DNA of 64,000 nt from Prauserella alba. Its GTDB lineage: Bacteria; Actinomycetota; Actinomycetes; Mycobacteriales; Pseudonocardiaceae. A program made the translations under genes and the position numbers. Shown here piece after piece: positions 45,528-54,035 of this stretch. The notes below the pieces were generated by a model. That model ran no database searches. It saw only the letters and a program-made list of their open reading frames with translations, and was not told the origin of the DNA. Each line of letters starts with the position of its first letter. Position 1 is the first letter of the stretch. The stretch is taken from NCBI RefSeq assembly GCF_024171735.1, contig NZ_JAMTCH010000008.1:62001-126000 (forward strand). The letters are read 5' to 3'.

Positions 45528-47066
45528 TCATGCCGCGTCTCCTTCCATCACCATGTCGAGCACCTGGTGCTCGTCGATCTCATCGGCGGGACCGTCGTGG
45601 AGCAGGGCGCCGTCGGAGATCACCAGGACCCGGTCGGACAGCCCGATCACCTCCTCGATCTCGCTGGAGACGACGACGACCGCGATGCCGCCGGCCGCCA
45701 GGTCCCTGATCAGCGCGTAGATCTCCGACCGCGCGCCGACGTCGACACCGCGTGTCGGTTCGTCCAACGCCAGCACCCGGCACTGCCGCAGCAGCCAGCG
45801 CGCCAGCACGACCTTCTGCTGATTACCGCCGGAGAGCGTGCCCGCGTGCCGCTCCACGTCAGCCGGCCGCACATCAAGAGCGCGAACCTGGTCGTCGGCC
45901 GCTCGCCGCTCGTCACGACGCTTGACGAAACCGCCTCGGGCGAAGCGGCCGAGACTGGCGAGCGAGATGTTGCGCGCCACCGACTCGTGCAGCACGAGTG
46001 CCTGACTCTTGCGTTCCTCGGGGCACAGACCGACGCCCGCGGCCACCGCGGCGCCGACCCGGCCCGCGCGCAACCGGCGTCCTGCGACGGACACCGTGCC
46101 CTCCTGGGCTTTGCGCGCGCCGTAGATCGTCTCCAGGATCTCCGAGCGGCCGGAGCCGACCAGCCCCGCGAGGCCGACGACCTCCCCGGCGGCCACGGTG
46201 AACGACACGTCGTGGAACTCCCCCGGCCTGCTCAGCCCCGACACCTCGAGCACGGTGTCGCCCAGCTGCCGCTCCGGCCGCTCCGGGAAGACGTACTCGA
46301 TCGACCGGCCGGTCATCAGCCGGATGATCTCCGACGTCGGCGTCTCCGCCGCCGCGAGTCCGGTGGCGGCGGTACGCCCGTCCTTGAGCACCGTGACGCG
46401 GTCGCCGATCTCGCGGATCTCCTCCAGCCGGTGCGAGATGTAGACGATCGCCACACCCTGCGCCGCCAGCTCGCGGATCACGCCGAACAGCCGTGCGACC
46501 TCTTCCTGGTCCAGCACGGCGGACGGCTCGTCCATCACGATCAGCTCCGCCTCGTGCGACAGCGCACGGGCCATGCTCACGATCTGCTTTCCCGCCGCCG
46601 GCAGTCGCCCCACCTCGACATCGGGGGCCACCTCGGGATGACCGAGACGACGCAACAGCTCAGCAGCTGAGCGGTTCGCGTCGGTGCGCGCGACGACTCC
46701 CCATCGCGCGCGCTCGTGCCCGAGGTAGATGTTCTCCGCCACGGTCAGCCCGTCGACCAGGTCGAGCTCCTGGTAGATCGTGGCGATCCCGTGGTCGATC
46801 GCGGCCTGCGGGTTGACGATGCGGATGTCTTCGCCCTGCCAGCGGATCGTGCCGCCGTCCGGCTGGTGCGCCCCGGCGAGCACCTTGATCAACGTCGACT
46901 TACCTGCGCCGTTCTGACCCAGCAGGCAATGAACGTCGCCCGCCCGCACCTCGAGGTCGATGCCGTCCAGCGCTTTCACACCGGGAAAGTGCTTGACGAT
47001 GCCGCTCATCCGCAGCAGGGGTTCCTGCCCCACCTCGGCTGTGATCTCGCTCTCCCTTGAGCTCAT
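45528..47066 (-). CDS. Sugar ABC transporter ATP-binding protein (double domain)
   Basis: A 512-residue RbsA/XylG-type ATPase with two nucleotide-binding domains. The first has Walker A GQNGAGKST and Walker B LIVMDEPSA; the second has a degenerate Walker A (LVGSGRSEI), signature LSGGNQQK and Walker B VLALDEPTRG, typical of the family. The ATG at 47066 lies 8 nt after a strong -10 hexamer, so translation is probably leaderless. It opens a co-directional block running to 30702 and is divergent from the ROK regulator. Confidence 0.93.
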   Translation of the reverse strand: MSSRESEITAEVGQEPLLRMSGIVKHFPGVKALDGIDLEVRAGDVHCLLGQNGAGKSTLIKVLAGAHQPDGGTIRWQGEDIRIVNPQAAIDHGIATIYQELDLVDGLTVAENIYLGHERARWGVVARTDANRSAAELLRRLGHPEVAPDVEVGRLPAAGKQIVSMARALSHEAELIVMDEPSAVLDQEEVARLFGVIRELAAQGVAIVYISHRLEEIREIGDRVTVLKDGRTAATGLAAAETPTSEIIRLMTGRSIEYVFPERPERQLGDTVLEVSGLSRPGEFHDVSFTVAAGEVVGLAGLVGSGRSEILETIYGARKAQEGTVSVAGRRLRAGRVGAAVAAGVGLCPEERKSQALVLHESVARNISLASLGRFARGGFVKRRDERRAADDQVRALDVRPADVERHAGTLSGGNQQKVVLARWLLRQCRVLALDEPTRGVDVGARSEIYALIRDLAAGGIAVVVVSSEIEEVIGLSDRVLVISDGALLHDGPADEIDEHQVLDMVMEGDAA

Positions 47067-47074
47067 GACGGTGG

Positions 47075-47104
47075 ACTCTAGGCGCACTTTTGCATGACCG
47101 TCAA
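47075..47104 (-). promoter_or_regulatory. Leaderless promoter of the sugar ABC operon
   Basis: On the minus strand TTGACG (47104-47099) and TAGAGT (47080-47075) are 18 bp apart, an excellent match to actinobacterial sigma-A promoters. The ATG at 47066 would be at or within 3 nt of the transcription start. The palindrome at 47103-47121 overlaps the -35 element. Confidence 0.75.
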
Positions 47105-47121
47105 TCAGAAGTTCACTGATT
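47103..47121. promoter_or_regulatory. Probable ROK operator
   Basis: AATCAG-AAGTTCA-CTGATT is an inverted repeat with 6-bp perfect arms, AT-rich against a GC-rich background. It abuts and overlaps the -35 of the ABC operon promoter, the expected site for repression by the adjacent ROK protein. Confidence 0.65.
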
Positions 47122-47216
47122 TACATCCAAATGGCCGTATGTCCGACGTGAGAAGTCGGGGGTGTTCTAGTGTCGAAGTAGCGCATTCTGCTGCTGAGGG
47201 GAAGGAAGGCGATCAC

Positions 47217-48392
47217 ATGACTCGGGGCGAGCTGTCACCGGCAGGCACGGCGGCGCTGTTCCAGTTCCTGCGCGACGGGCGGCCACGCACCCGCGCCGAG
47301 TTGTCCGCCGAGACCGGCCTGGCGCGCTCGACCGTCGCCGAGCGCATCGACACCCTGCTCAGCTCAGGTCTGCTGAAGTTCAGCGACAAGGCCAACTCCA
47401 CCGGCGGCCGTCCACCGACGACGGTCGCCTTCAACCCGGCGGCCAGGGTGGTGCTCGCCGCCGACATCGGCGCGACACACGCCAAGCTCGCGGTCACCGA
47501 CCTCGCGGGCGGCGTACTGGTGGAGGAGGACAAGGTGCTCGACATCGCCGCGGGCCCCGAGATCGTGCTCCGGGAAGTGTGCGACCGCGGGCGCGCGCTG
47601 CTCACCCAGGCCGGGCGGGACGAATGCGATTTGCTCGGCGTCGGCATCGGACTTCCCGGGCCGGTCGAGCACCTGTCGGGGAAGCCGACCAATCCGCCGA
47701 TCATGCCCGGCTGGGACGGGTTCGACGTCCCCGCGTTCGTGCGCGCGGAGCTCGGCGCGCCGACATTGGTGGACAACGACGTCAACATCATGGCGCTCGG
47801 CGAGTACCGCGCCCACTGGGCGGAGTACGACCACATGATCTTCGTGAAGGTCGCCACCGGCATCGGCAGCGGCCTGATCAGCTACGGCCGGCTGCACCGG
47901 GGATCGCAGGGTGCGGCAGGCGACATGGGGCACGTCCGGGTGCCGCACGACACCGACGTCCGCTGCCGCTGTGGCAATGTCGGATGCCTGGAAGCCGTCG
48001 CCAGCGGTGCGGCGATCGCCGCGAAGCTGACCGAGGCGGGTGTCCCCGCGACGAACAGCGCCGACGTCGTCACGCTGGCCCGCAACGGCTCCGTGCCCGC
48101 GTTGCAGCACATCCGGCAAGCCGGCCGCGACATCGGAGAGGTACTCGCGACGGCGGTCAGCCTGTTCAACCCGTCCGTACTCGCGGTCGGCGGCGCGCTC
48201 TCGCTGGCGGGCGAACACCTGATCGCCGGAGTACGGGAAGCCGTCTACCAACGTTCCCTACCGCTGGCGACGCAGAATCTGCGCATCGTGCCGTTGCACT
48301 CCGGCGACGAGGCCGGCGTATCCGGTGCGGCGTTCATGGTGATCGATCATGCCCTCGCAGCCGGCCAGGTGGAGTCGCTGCTCACGCAGTGA
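47217..48392 (+). CDS. ROK family transcriptional regulator
   Basis: A 391-residue NagC/XylR-type repressor: an N-terminal winged helix (RAELSAETGLARSTVAERID) followed by a sugar-kinase-like ROK domain. The domain keeps the ATP-site motif ADIGATHAKLAV, the GVGIGLPGPVE block, GDMGHVRVPHD and the zinc-binding cluster CRCGNVGCLEAVAS. It likely senses a sugar and represses the divergent ABC/dehydrogenase operon. The ATG at 47217 is supported by GGAAGG; the frame is open upstream to 47094 but this includes the promoter. Confidence 0.92.
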   Translation: MTRGELSPAGTAALFQFLRDGRPRTRAELSAETGLARSTVAERIDTLLSSGLLKFSDKANSTGGRPPTTVAFNPAARVVLAADIGATHAKLAVTDLAGGVLVEEDKVLDIAAGPEIVLREVCDRGRALLTQAGRDECDLLGVGIGLPGPVEHLSGKPTNPPIMPGWDGFDVPAFVRAELGAPTLVDNDVNIMALGEYRAHWAEYDHMIFVKVATGIGSGLISYGRLHRGSQGAAGDMGHVRVPHDTDVRCRCGNVGCLEAVASGAAIAAKLTEAGVPATNSADVVTLARNGSVPALQHIRQAGRDIGEVLATAVSLFNPSVLAVGGALSLAGEHLIAGVREAVYQRSLPLATQNLRIVPLHSGDEAGVSGAAFMVIDHALAAGQVESLLTQ

Positions 48393-48420
48393 GCGCCGCG
48401 GCGCACGGGCACCCTCGTCG

Positions 48421-48455
48421 GAAGGGCGGGCCGGGAAGTCCCCGGCCCGCCCTTC
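48421..48455. terminator. Bidirectional terminator between the ROK gene and htpG
   Basis: GAAGGGCGGGCCGGG (48421-48435) and CCCGGCCCGCCCTTC (48441-48455) form a 15-bp perfect stem with a 5-nt loop, between convergent genes. Its core is almost the same as the terminator at 30578. Confidence 0.85.
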
Positions 48456-48489
48456 GTGCGGTGCGTACGGTGTTCGGCCGCGGCCGCGG

Positions 48490-50442
48490 TCAGCCGAGCC
48501 CGGAGGCCAGCCTGCCCGCGAGCAGCTGCGCGAACTTGTGCGGGTCCGGCAGCTCCTCCCCTTCGGCCAGCAGGGTGGTGCCGTACAGCAGCTGCGCCAC
48601 CTCTGGCAACGACGGGTCGTCGGCGTTCTTCGCGTGCGACTCGCGCAGCCCGGTCACGAGCGCATGCTCCGGGTTGATCTCCAGGATGCGCTTGACGTCC
48701 GGCAGCGGCTGACCCAACTGGCGGTAGATGCGGACCAGTTCCGGGCTCAAGTCGCCCTCGTCGCCGACGATGCAGGCGGGCGAGGTCGTCAGCCGCGACG
48801 ACAGGCGCACGTCCTTGACCTCGTCCGAGAGAGTCTCGCGCAGCCACTCCAGCAGGCCCGCGAACTGCTCCTTCGTGGCCTCGTCGGCCGAGTCGTCGGC
48901 CTCGTCGTTGCCGTCGAGGTCGACCTCGCCCTTGGCGATCGACCGGAACGTCTTGCCCTGGAACTCGGCACCCGAGTCGACCCACATCTCGTCGACCTGG
49001 TCGGTGAGGATCAGCACCTCGACACCCTTGCTGGTGAAGGCCTCCATGTGCGGCGACTTCTCCACCATCTCGCGGGATTTGCCGGTCAGGTAGTAGATGT
49101 GTTCCTGGCCCTCGGGCATGCGCTCGACGTACTCGGCGAGAGTGGTCTGCTCGTCGGCCGAGCGGGTCGAGTCGAACGAGGCGATCTCGAGGATGTCCTG
49201 CCTGCTGTCCGGGTCGGTGACCAGCCCTTCCTTCACGCACGTGCCGAACTGGCTCCAGAACGTGCGGTACTTGTCCCTGTCCTCGGACTCCTCGGACTTG
49301 ACCAGACCGGCCACGGTGGACAGCACCTTCTTGGCGAGCCTGCGCCGCATCGCGCGGATCTGCCGGTCCTGCTGCAGGATCTCCCGCGAGACGTTCAGCG
49401 ACAGGTCCTGCGCGTCGACGACGCCCTTGACGAAGCGCAGGTACTCGGGCATCAGCTCTTCGCAGTCGTCCATGATGAACACGCGCTTGACGTAGAGCTG
49501 CACGCCGCGCTTCGCCTCGCGGGTGAACAGGTCCATCGGCGCACGCGAGGGCAGGAACAGCAGCGCCTGGTACTCGAACGTGCCCTCGGCGTGCAGCCGC
49601 ATCGTCTCGAGCGGGTCCGCCCAGTCGTGGCTGATGTGCTTGTAGAACTCGTTGTACTCGGCGTCGGTGACCTCGCTGCGCGGCCGGGCCCACAGCGCCT
49701 TCATCGAGTTGAGCGTCTCCGGCTCGACGACGGTCTCCTCGGACTCGCCGTCCTCGCTCTGCTGGACCCGCTCGACCTCCATGCGGATCGGCCAGGCCAG
49801 GAAGTCCGAGTAGCGGGTGACGATCCGCCGCAGCACGCCGGTGTCGGTGTAGTCGTGCATGCCGTCGTCGGTGTCGACGGGCTTGAGGTGCAGGGTCACG
49901 GCGGTGCCCTGCGGGGCGTCGGGCACGTCGGCGATCGTGTAGGTCGCCTCGCCCTCGGACTCCCACCGGGTGCCGACGGTCTCGCCCGCCTTGCGGGTCA
50001 CGACCGTGACCTTGTCGGCGACCATGAACGCCGAGTAGAAGCCGACACCGAACTGCCCGATGAGGTCGCTGCCCTGCGCCTCCTGGGCGGACTTGAGTTT
50101 CTCGAGCAACTCGGCCGTGCCGGACCGGGCGATCGTGCCGATGAGGCCGACGACCTCGTCGCGCGACATCCCGATGCCGTTGTCGCGCACGGTCAGCGTC
50201 CGCGCGGCCGGGTCGCGTTCCAGCTGGATGTGCAGGTCGTCGGTGTCGACCTCCAGATCCTTGTCGACCATCGACTCGAGCCGCACCTTGTCCAGCGCGT
50301 CCGACGCGTTGGACAGCAGCTCCCGCAGGAACACGTCCTTGTCCGAATAGATCGAATGCACCATCAGTCGCAGCAGCTGCCGCGCCTCGGCCTGGAACTC
50401 GTGCGTCTCGGCCTGCTCCGACTCCACTGCCTGCTCCGCCAT
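48490..50442 (-). CDS. htpG: Molecular chaperone HtpG (Hsp90)
   Basis: A 650-residue bacterial Hsp90. The N-terminal ATPase domain shows FLRELLSNASDALDKVRLES with the catalytic glutamate, LTVRDNGIGMSRDEVVGLIG, and IGQFGVGFYSAFMVADKV; the middle domain has LPSRAPMDLFTREAKRGVQLY and YVKRVFIMDDCEELMPEYLRF. It folds and remodels client proteins in the cytoplasm using ATP. Full length, monocistronic, with the gap to the next gene (50443-50648) holding no recognisable gene. Confidence 0.96.
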   Translation of the reverse strand: MAEQAVESEQAETHEFQAEARQLLRLMVHSIYSDKDVFLRELLSNASDALDKVRLESMVDKDLEVDTDDLHIQLERDPAARTLTVRDNGIGMSRDEVVGLIGTIARSGTAELLEKLKSAQEAQGSDLIGQFGVGFYSAFMVADKVTVVTRKAGETVGTRWESEGEATYTIADVPDAPQGTAVTLHLKPVDTDDGMHDYTDTGVLRRIVTRYSDFLAWPIRMEVERVQQSEDGESEETVVEPETLNSMKALWARPRSEVTDAEYNEFYKHISHDWADPLETMRLHAEGTFEYQALLFLPSRAPMDLFTREAKRGVQLYVKRVFIMDDCEELMPEYLRFVKGVVDAQDLSLNVSREILQQDRQIRAMRRRLAKKVLSTVAGLVKSEESEDRDKYRTFWSQFGTCVKEGLVTDPDSRQDILEIASFDSTRSADEQTTLAEYVERMPEGQEHIYYLTGKSREMVEKSPHMEAFTSKGVEVLILTDQVDEMWVDSGAEFQGKTFRSIAKGEVDLDGNDEADDSADEATKEQFAGLLEWLRETLSDEVKDVRLSSRLTTSPACIVGDEGDLSPELVRIYRQLGQPLPDVKRILEINPEHALVTGLRESHAKNADDPSLPEVAQLLYGTTLLAEGEELPDPHKFAQLLAGRLASGLG

Positions 50443-50648
50443 CGGCGATGGACCCCCTTGGGTGATGACATGACTCGTGATGTGACGTTGGCGAATGTGC
50501 CGCCTCCATCATCACCGACGGGGGAATCGCACCGACGACGCCCCTGGTCTTCCCACGCGACGGAACCGACACAGCGGAACCCGGCGGTCGGTGCCCGCCG
50601 GGTTCCGCGCGAGGCCCCTCCCGGGGAAGGGCGGAGGTCGGCGCACCG

Positions 50649-51842
50649 TCAGTGCGCGTGCACCACCCCGCTCAGCTCGTTCGGGGCGGCCTCCAGGTCG
50701 GCCGTCGCGGTCGTCTCACCGGATTCGAGGTCCACGGCGTGGAGCTGTTTCTCCTCCGGGTCCGACACGTACGCGGTGCCGCCCCTGACGAAGATCGCAG
50801 GCCGCGGTTCCTGCCACTCGAGCGGCTCGGACCATTCCTCGTCGAGGACGGGGATCGACTCGGTCAGCTCACCGCTGTCGGGGTCGACGACGTGGATCTT
50901 GCCGTCCGTGCCGAGCACCAGCGCCTCGCCCTCCGGGCCCCGCGCGAGCGAGCGGAAGGTGTAACTCGAGGGCAGGTCGACCCGCTGGAGCTTCGCGTTC
51001 TCCGTGTCGACGAGCGAGATCTGCTCCGGCCGCTCCAGTTCGGCGTCCTCGTCCTTCTTGTAGTCGCCGAGGAGGATCGGCGACTCCGGCGATCCCGCCT
51101 GGTTGCCGATCCGGCCGTAGTCGGTCGGGCTGTCCACCTTCGTGATCTTCCCGTCACGGTAGATCAGCACGCCGTCCTCACAGCCGACCGCGATGGCCCC
51201 GCCCTGGGCCGCCGACTCGCCGTGCACCCCGGGGCAGTTCTCGTTGCGCGTGACCTCGGAACGGGACTCGTCGAGGATCGCGATGCCGTTGCGTTCCTCC
51301 TCGTTGCCGAGCGTGACGAGCATGCCGCCGTTGTCGAGTTCGACCGCCACGCCGTGGTGCGGTTCCTCGGTCGTGTACTCCTCCGTCGACGGCTTGCCGT
51401 CGCCGAGGTCGTGCGGGTCGAAGCTGCGCACCTGCCCCGTGCCGTCGGTGAACAGGACCGTGCGGCCCGCGTGCCGGACGACGTGGCCGGGTTCGGCCCC
51501 GCCGAACGTGACGTCGGTGAGCTGCCCGCCCACCGCGTCGAGCACCTGGAAACCCTCCGATGTGGACACCATGACGTGCCGGTCGTCGCCCGCGGGGTTG
51601 ATCCGGTTGAACCCCTCCAGCGGGATGTCGGCCTTCACCTCGAGCGTCTCGCCGTCGAGGACGTAGATACCCCCGTCGTAGGTGGTGACCACGGGCTCGG
51701 CGATGTCGCCGCCGCCGCTCTGCTGACCGCCGGCTCCCCCGCCTTGGCCCGCTTGCTGGTCCGTGCCGCAGGCGCTCACCGCGAACATCGCGGCCGCCGC
51801 CGACGCCGCGGCGATTCTCCTGGTCCGGGCCGTGTTCCTCAT
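50649..51842 (-). CDS. AztD-like lipoprotein, divergent paralogue
   Basis: A 397-residue secreted beta-propeller-like lipoprotein (lipobox VSAC at residues 20-24, then a Gly/Gln-rich linker). Blade repeats include YDGGIYVLDGETLEVK, GVAVELDNGGMLVTLG, VLIYRDGKITKVDS and VLGTDGKIHVVDPDSG. It matches the layout and exact length of the AztD zinc metallochaperone encoded two genes upstream, but the His cluster of that protein (HGDHNH) is replaced here by GHVVRHAG. It may be a redundant or specialised chaperone. Last gene of the zinc operon, 67 bp after aztC. Confidence 0.8.
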   Translation of the reverse strand: MRNTARTRRIAAASAAAAMFAVSACGTDQQAGQGGGAGGQQSGGGDIAEPVVTTYDGGIYVLDGETLEVKADIPLEGFNRINPAGDDRHVMVSTSEGFQVLDAVGGQLTDVTFGGAEPGHVVRHAGRTVLFTDGTGQVRSFDPHDLGDGKPSTEEYTTEEPHHGVAVELDNGGMLVTLGNEEERNGIAILDESRSEVTRNENCPGVHGESAAQGGAIAVGCEDGVLIYRDGKITKVDSPTDYGRIGNQAGSPESPILLGDYKKDEDAELERPEQISLVDTENAKLQRVDLPSSYTFRSLARGPEGEALVLGTDGKIHVVDPDSGELTESIPVLDEEWSEPLEWQEPRPAIFVRGGTAYVSDPEEKQLHAVDLESGETTATADLEAAPNELSGVVHAH

Positions 51843-51909
51843 CTTCTCTCCTTCTGGTGTGAAAAACCGGGGTTCGTGGCCGCGGCGCCGCTCGATGCGC
51901 CGCGCAGGG

Positions 51910-52845
51910 TCATGCGCCGGTGAGGCCGTCGACGATGGCCTCGGTGTTGGCGCGCATCATGGCGAGGTAGGTCGGTGCGCCCCCGTCGGAACCGGTGAGC
52001 GATTCCGAGTACAACGACCGCACCTGCACGTCGACGCCGGCACGGTCGGCGAGCACCTGCGCGAGCCGGTCCGGCTGCGACGAATCCGCGAAGATCGCCC
52101 GCACCCCGGCCTCACGCACCGTGCCTGCCAGGTCTTCGAGGTCCGAAGCGCTGGGTGAGGCGAGTGTCGTACCGCTGGGGATCACCGCTCCCAGCACGGT
52201 GAAGTCGTACCGCTGCGCGAGGTATCCGAAGACGTGGTGGTTCGTGACCAGCGTGCGCTGCCCGTCGGGGATACGGTCGAACTGCCCGTTCATCCACCCG
52301 TCCAGTTCGTCCAGCTTCGCCAGGTACGCGGCCGCGTTGTCCCGGACCGCCTGTTCGTCGACGCCGTCCACATCGGACACGATGCGGTCGCGGATGTGTT
52401 CCACGGCGGTGCGCATCCGCTGCGGATCGGTCCAGAAATGCGGATCGGCCTCGCCGCCGGATTCGCCACCGGAGAAACGGACGGGTTCGACCTGCTCGGC
52501 CACTGCCGTCGCGGGGACACCCGCCTCGACCGCTGCGTCGACGTTGCGCTGCACTCCCTCTTCCAGCCCGAGTCCGTTGTGGACGAGCAGGCCGGCCTGT
52601 TCCACGATGGCCGACTCCCTGGCCGAGATCGCGAACGAGTGCGGATCGGCACCGGGCTGCATGAGCACCGTCACGTCGGCCTCGTCGCCCGCGATCTCAC
52701 GCGTGACGTCACCGAGGATGTTGGTCGTCACCACGATGCCGCCGTCGCCCGCACCCGCGGCCGAACAGCCGCCCAGCGCCAGTGCGCCCACCGACAGCAG
52801 CGAGGTCAGCACGGCCGCGAGCCGGCCTCTGCGCCCCGCGCTCAT
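51910..52845 (-). CDS. aztC: Zinc ABC transporter substrate-binding lipoprotein AztC
   Basis: A 311-residue cluster A-I metal-binding protein with a lipobox (ALGGC). Zinc ligands are visible as histidines in PGADPHSFAIS, EADPHFWTDPQRM and TNHHVFGYLAQRYD, plus an aspartate in RAIFADSSQPDRL. The long His-rich loop of ZnuA is replaced by a short Gly/Glu loop, as in AztC proteins that take zinc from the chaperone AztD. It overlaps the upstream aztD by 4 bp. Confidence 0.9.
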   Translation of the reverse strand: MSAGRRGRLAAVLTSLLSVGALALGGCSAAGAGDGGIVVTTNILGDVTREIAGDEADVTVLMQPGADPHSFAISARESAIVEQAGLLVHNGLGLEEGVQRNVDAAVEAGVPATAVAEQVEPVRFSGGESGGEADPHFWTDPQRMRTAVEHIRDRIVSDVDGVDEQAVRDNAAAYLAKLDELDGWMNGQFDRIPDGQRTLVTNHHVFGYLAQRYDFTVLGAVIPSGTTLASPSASDLEDLAGTVREAGVRAIFADSSQPDRLAQVLADRAGVDVQVRSLYSESLTGSDGGAPTYLAMMRANTEAIVDGLTGA

Positions 52846-54035
52846 CGACCGGCCTCCACGAGCTGCGACGGCGTGACGTCGAGGTCGAACGTGCGGGCGA
52901 CGCGCAGGTCGTCGTGGTAGTCGATCTCGTGCACCGTCGAGGTGGCGGGATCGTTGACGTAGGCGCGGTTCGTGTCGGCCGTGATCGTGACCCCGTCGGG
53001 TACGCCGTCGGCCCCGCGGTCGAGCAGTGGCGCCGTCGCGGTCTCCTCACCGGTCTCCGCGTCGTAGGCGTGCAACACGCCGTCCTCGGTCAGCACCAGC
53101 AACGGTCCGTCGGCTCCGGTGGCCGTCACGGCGGCGGCAGGTCCGCTCTCGGCGAGCGTCCAGGTGCCCTCACCGGTGTCGAGGCTCCACGCGCCCTGCT
53201 TGCCCGCGACGGCACCGACGGTCTCCGAGCCCGGCCGCTGGTGGAACGCCCCGGCCTCGGGGCCGCCCTCGGGGTACGGGACGTGTTCGCCGGTGAACTC
53301 ACCGTCGTCCTCCCCGACCAGCACGGCGCCGTCGTCGCAACCGAACACGACGCCACGGGTGGTCACAGCCGCGCGGGTGGGGTCGCCGCACGTCGCGTCG
53401 ATGTCGCCGACCCGGCCGCCGTCGCGTTCCCGTACCGCGAGACCGTCACCGCCGGCCACCACGAGGTGCTGTTCGAACGGCACGGCGAGGCCGTCGATCG
53501 TCTCGCGCTCGTCGATCTCGCCCGCTTCGAGCTTCTCCCGGTCGAGCACCACCGTGGTGCCGTCCTCGCGGGCCAGCGCGGTGACGTCGCTGTCCGACCA
53601 CGCCCCCGTGACCGTGCCGTCGACGACGCCCGCGCCTCCGGGCCGCGTGCGGTAGTAGTGGTTGTGGTCGCCGTGTTCGACGGTCCAGGCGCCGCTGTCG
53701 ACCACCCGCGTCCGGCCGCCGCCGGAGAGGAAGGCGAACCGGCCGTCGGTGACGGCGCCGGTCACCCTGTCACCACCCGGCAGGTCGGTCACGTCCTCGG
53801 TCAGCAGGTCGACGACCCGCACGCCCCGCCCGTCGCCCTCGGCGGCCACCAGCCGCAGTTGGGGTTCGGTGGCCTCCTCGGCGCCTTCGACGTAGCCGTG
53901 GGGCGTGGTGGAGTCCTGCGGCCGGGCGGTCTCGGCGTTCCCGCCGCAGGCGGCCAGCGTTATTCCACAGAGGACTGTGGTGAGCGCGGTCGCGGCTCGC
54001 GGCCGGATCGCTGTTGTTGTCACGTGCCGTGTCAC
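52842..54035 (-). CDS. aztD: Zinc metallochaperone AztD
   Basis: A 397-residue secreted beta-propeller lipoprotein (GITLAAC lipobox) of the AztD family, which delivers zinc to AztC. The His motif typical of the zinc loop is present as VEHGDHNHYYRTRPG. Blade-like repeats (FAFLSGGGRTRVVDSGAW, LLVLTEDGVLHAYDAETGE) follow. The GTG at 54035 has AAAGGA upstream and overlaps the aztB stop; longer frames are shadows of aztB. It is the more canonical of the two AztD-like proteins here. Confidence 0.87.
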   Translation of the reverse strand: MTRHVTTTAIRPRAATALTTVLCGITLAACGGNAETARPQDSTTPHGYVEGAEEATEPQLRLVAAEGDGRGVRVVDLLTEDVTDLPGGDRVTGAVTDGRFAFLSGGGRTRVVDSGAWTVEHGDHNHYYRTRPGGAGVVDGTVTGAWSDSDVTALAREDGTTVVLDREKLEAGEIDERETIDGLAVPFEQHLVVAGGDGLAVRERDGGRVGDIDATCGDPTRAAVTTRGVVFGCDDGAVLVGEDDGEFTGEHVPYPEGGPEAGAFHQRPGSETVGAVAGKQGAWSLDTGEGTWTLAESGPAAAVTATGADGPLLVLTEDGVLHAYDAETGEETATAPLLDRGADGVPDGVTITADTNRAYVNDPATSTVHEIDYHDDLRVARTFDLDVTPSQLVEAGR

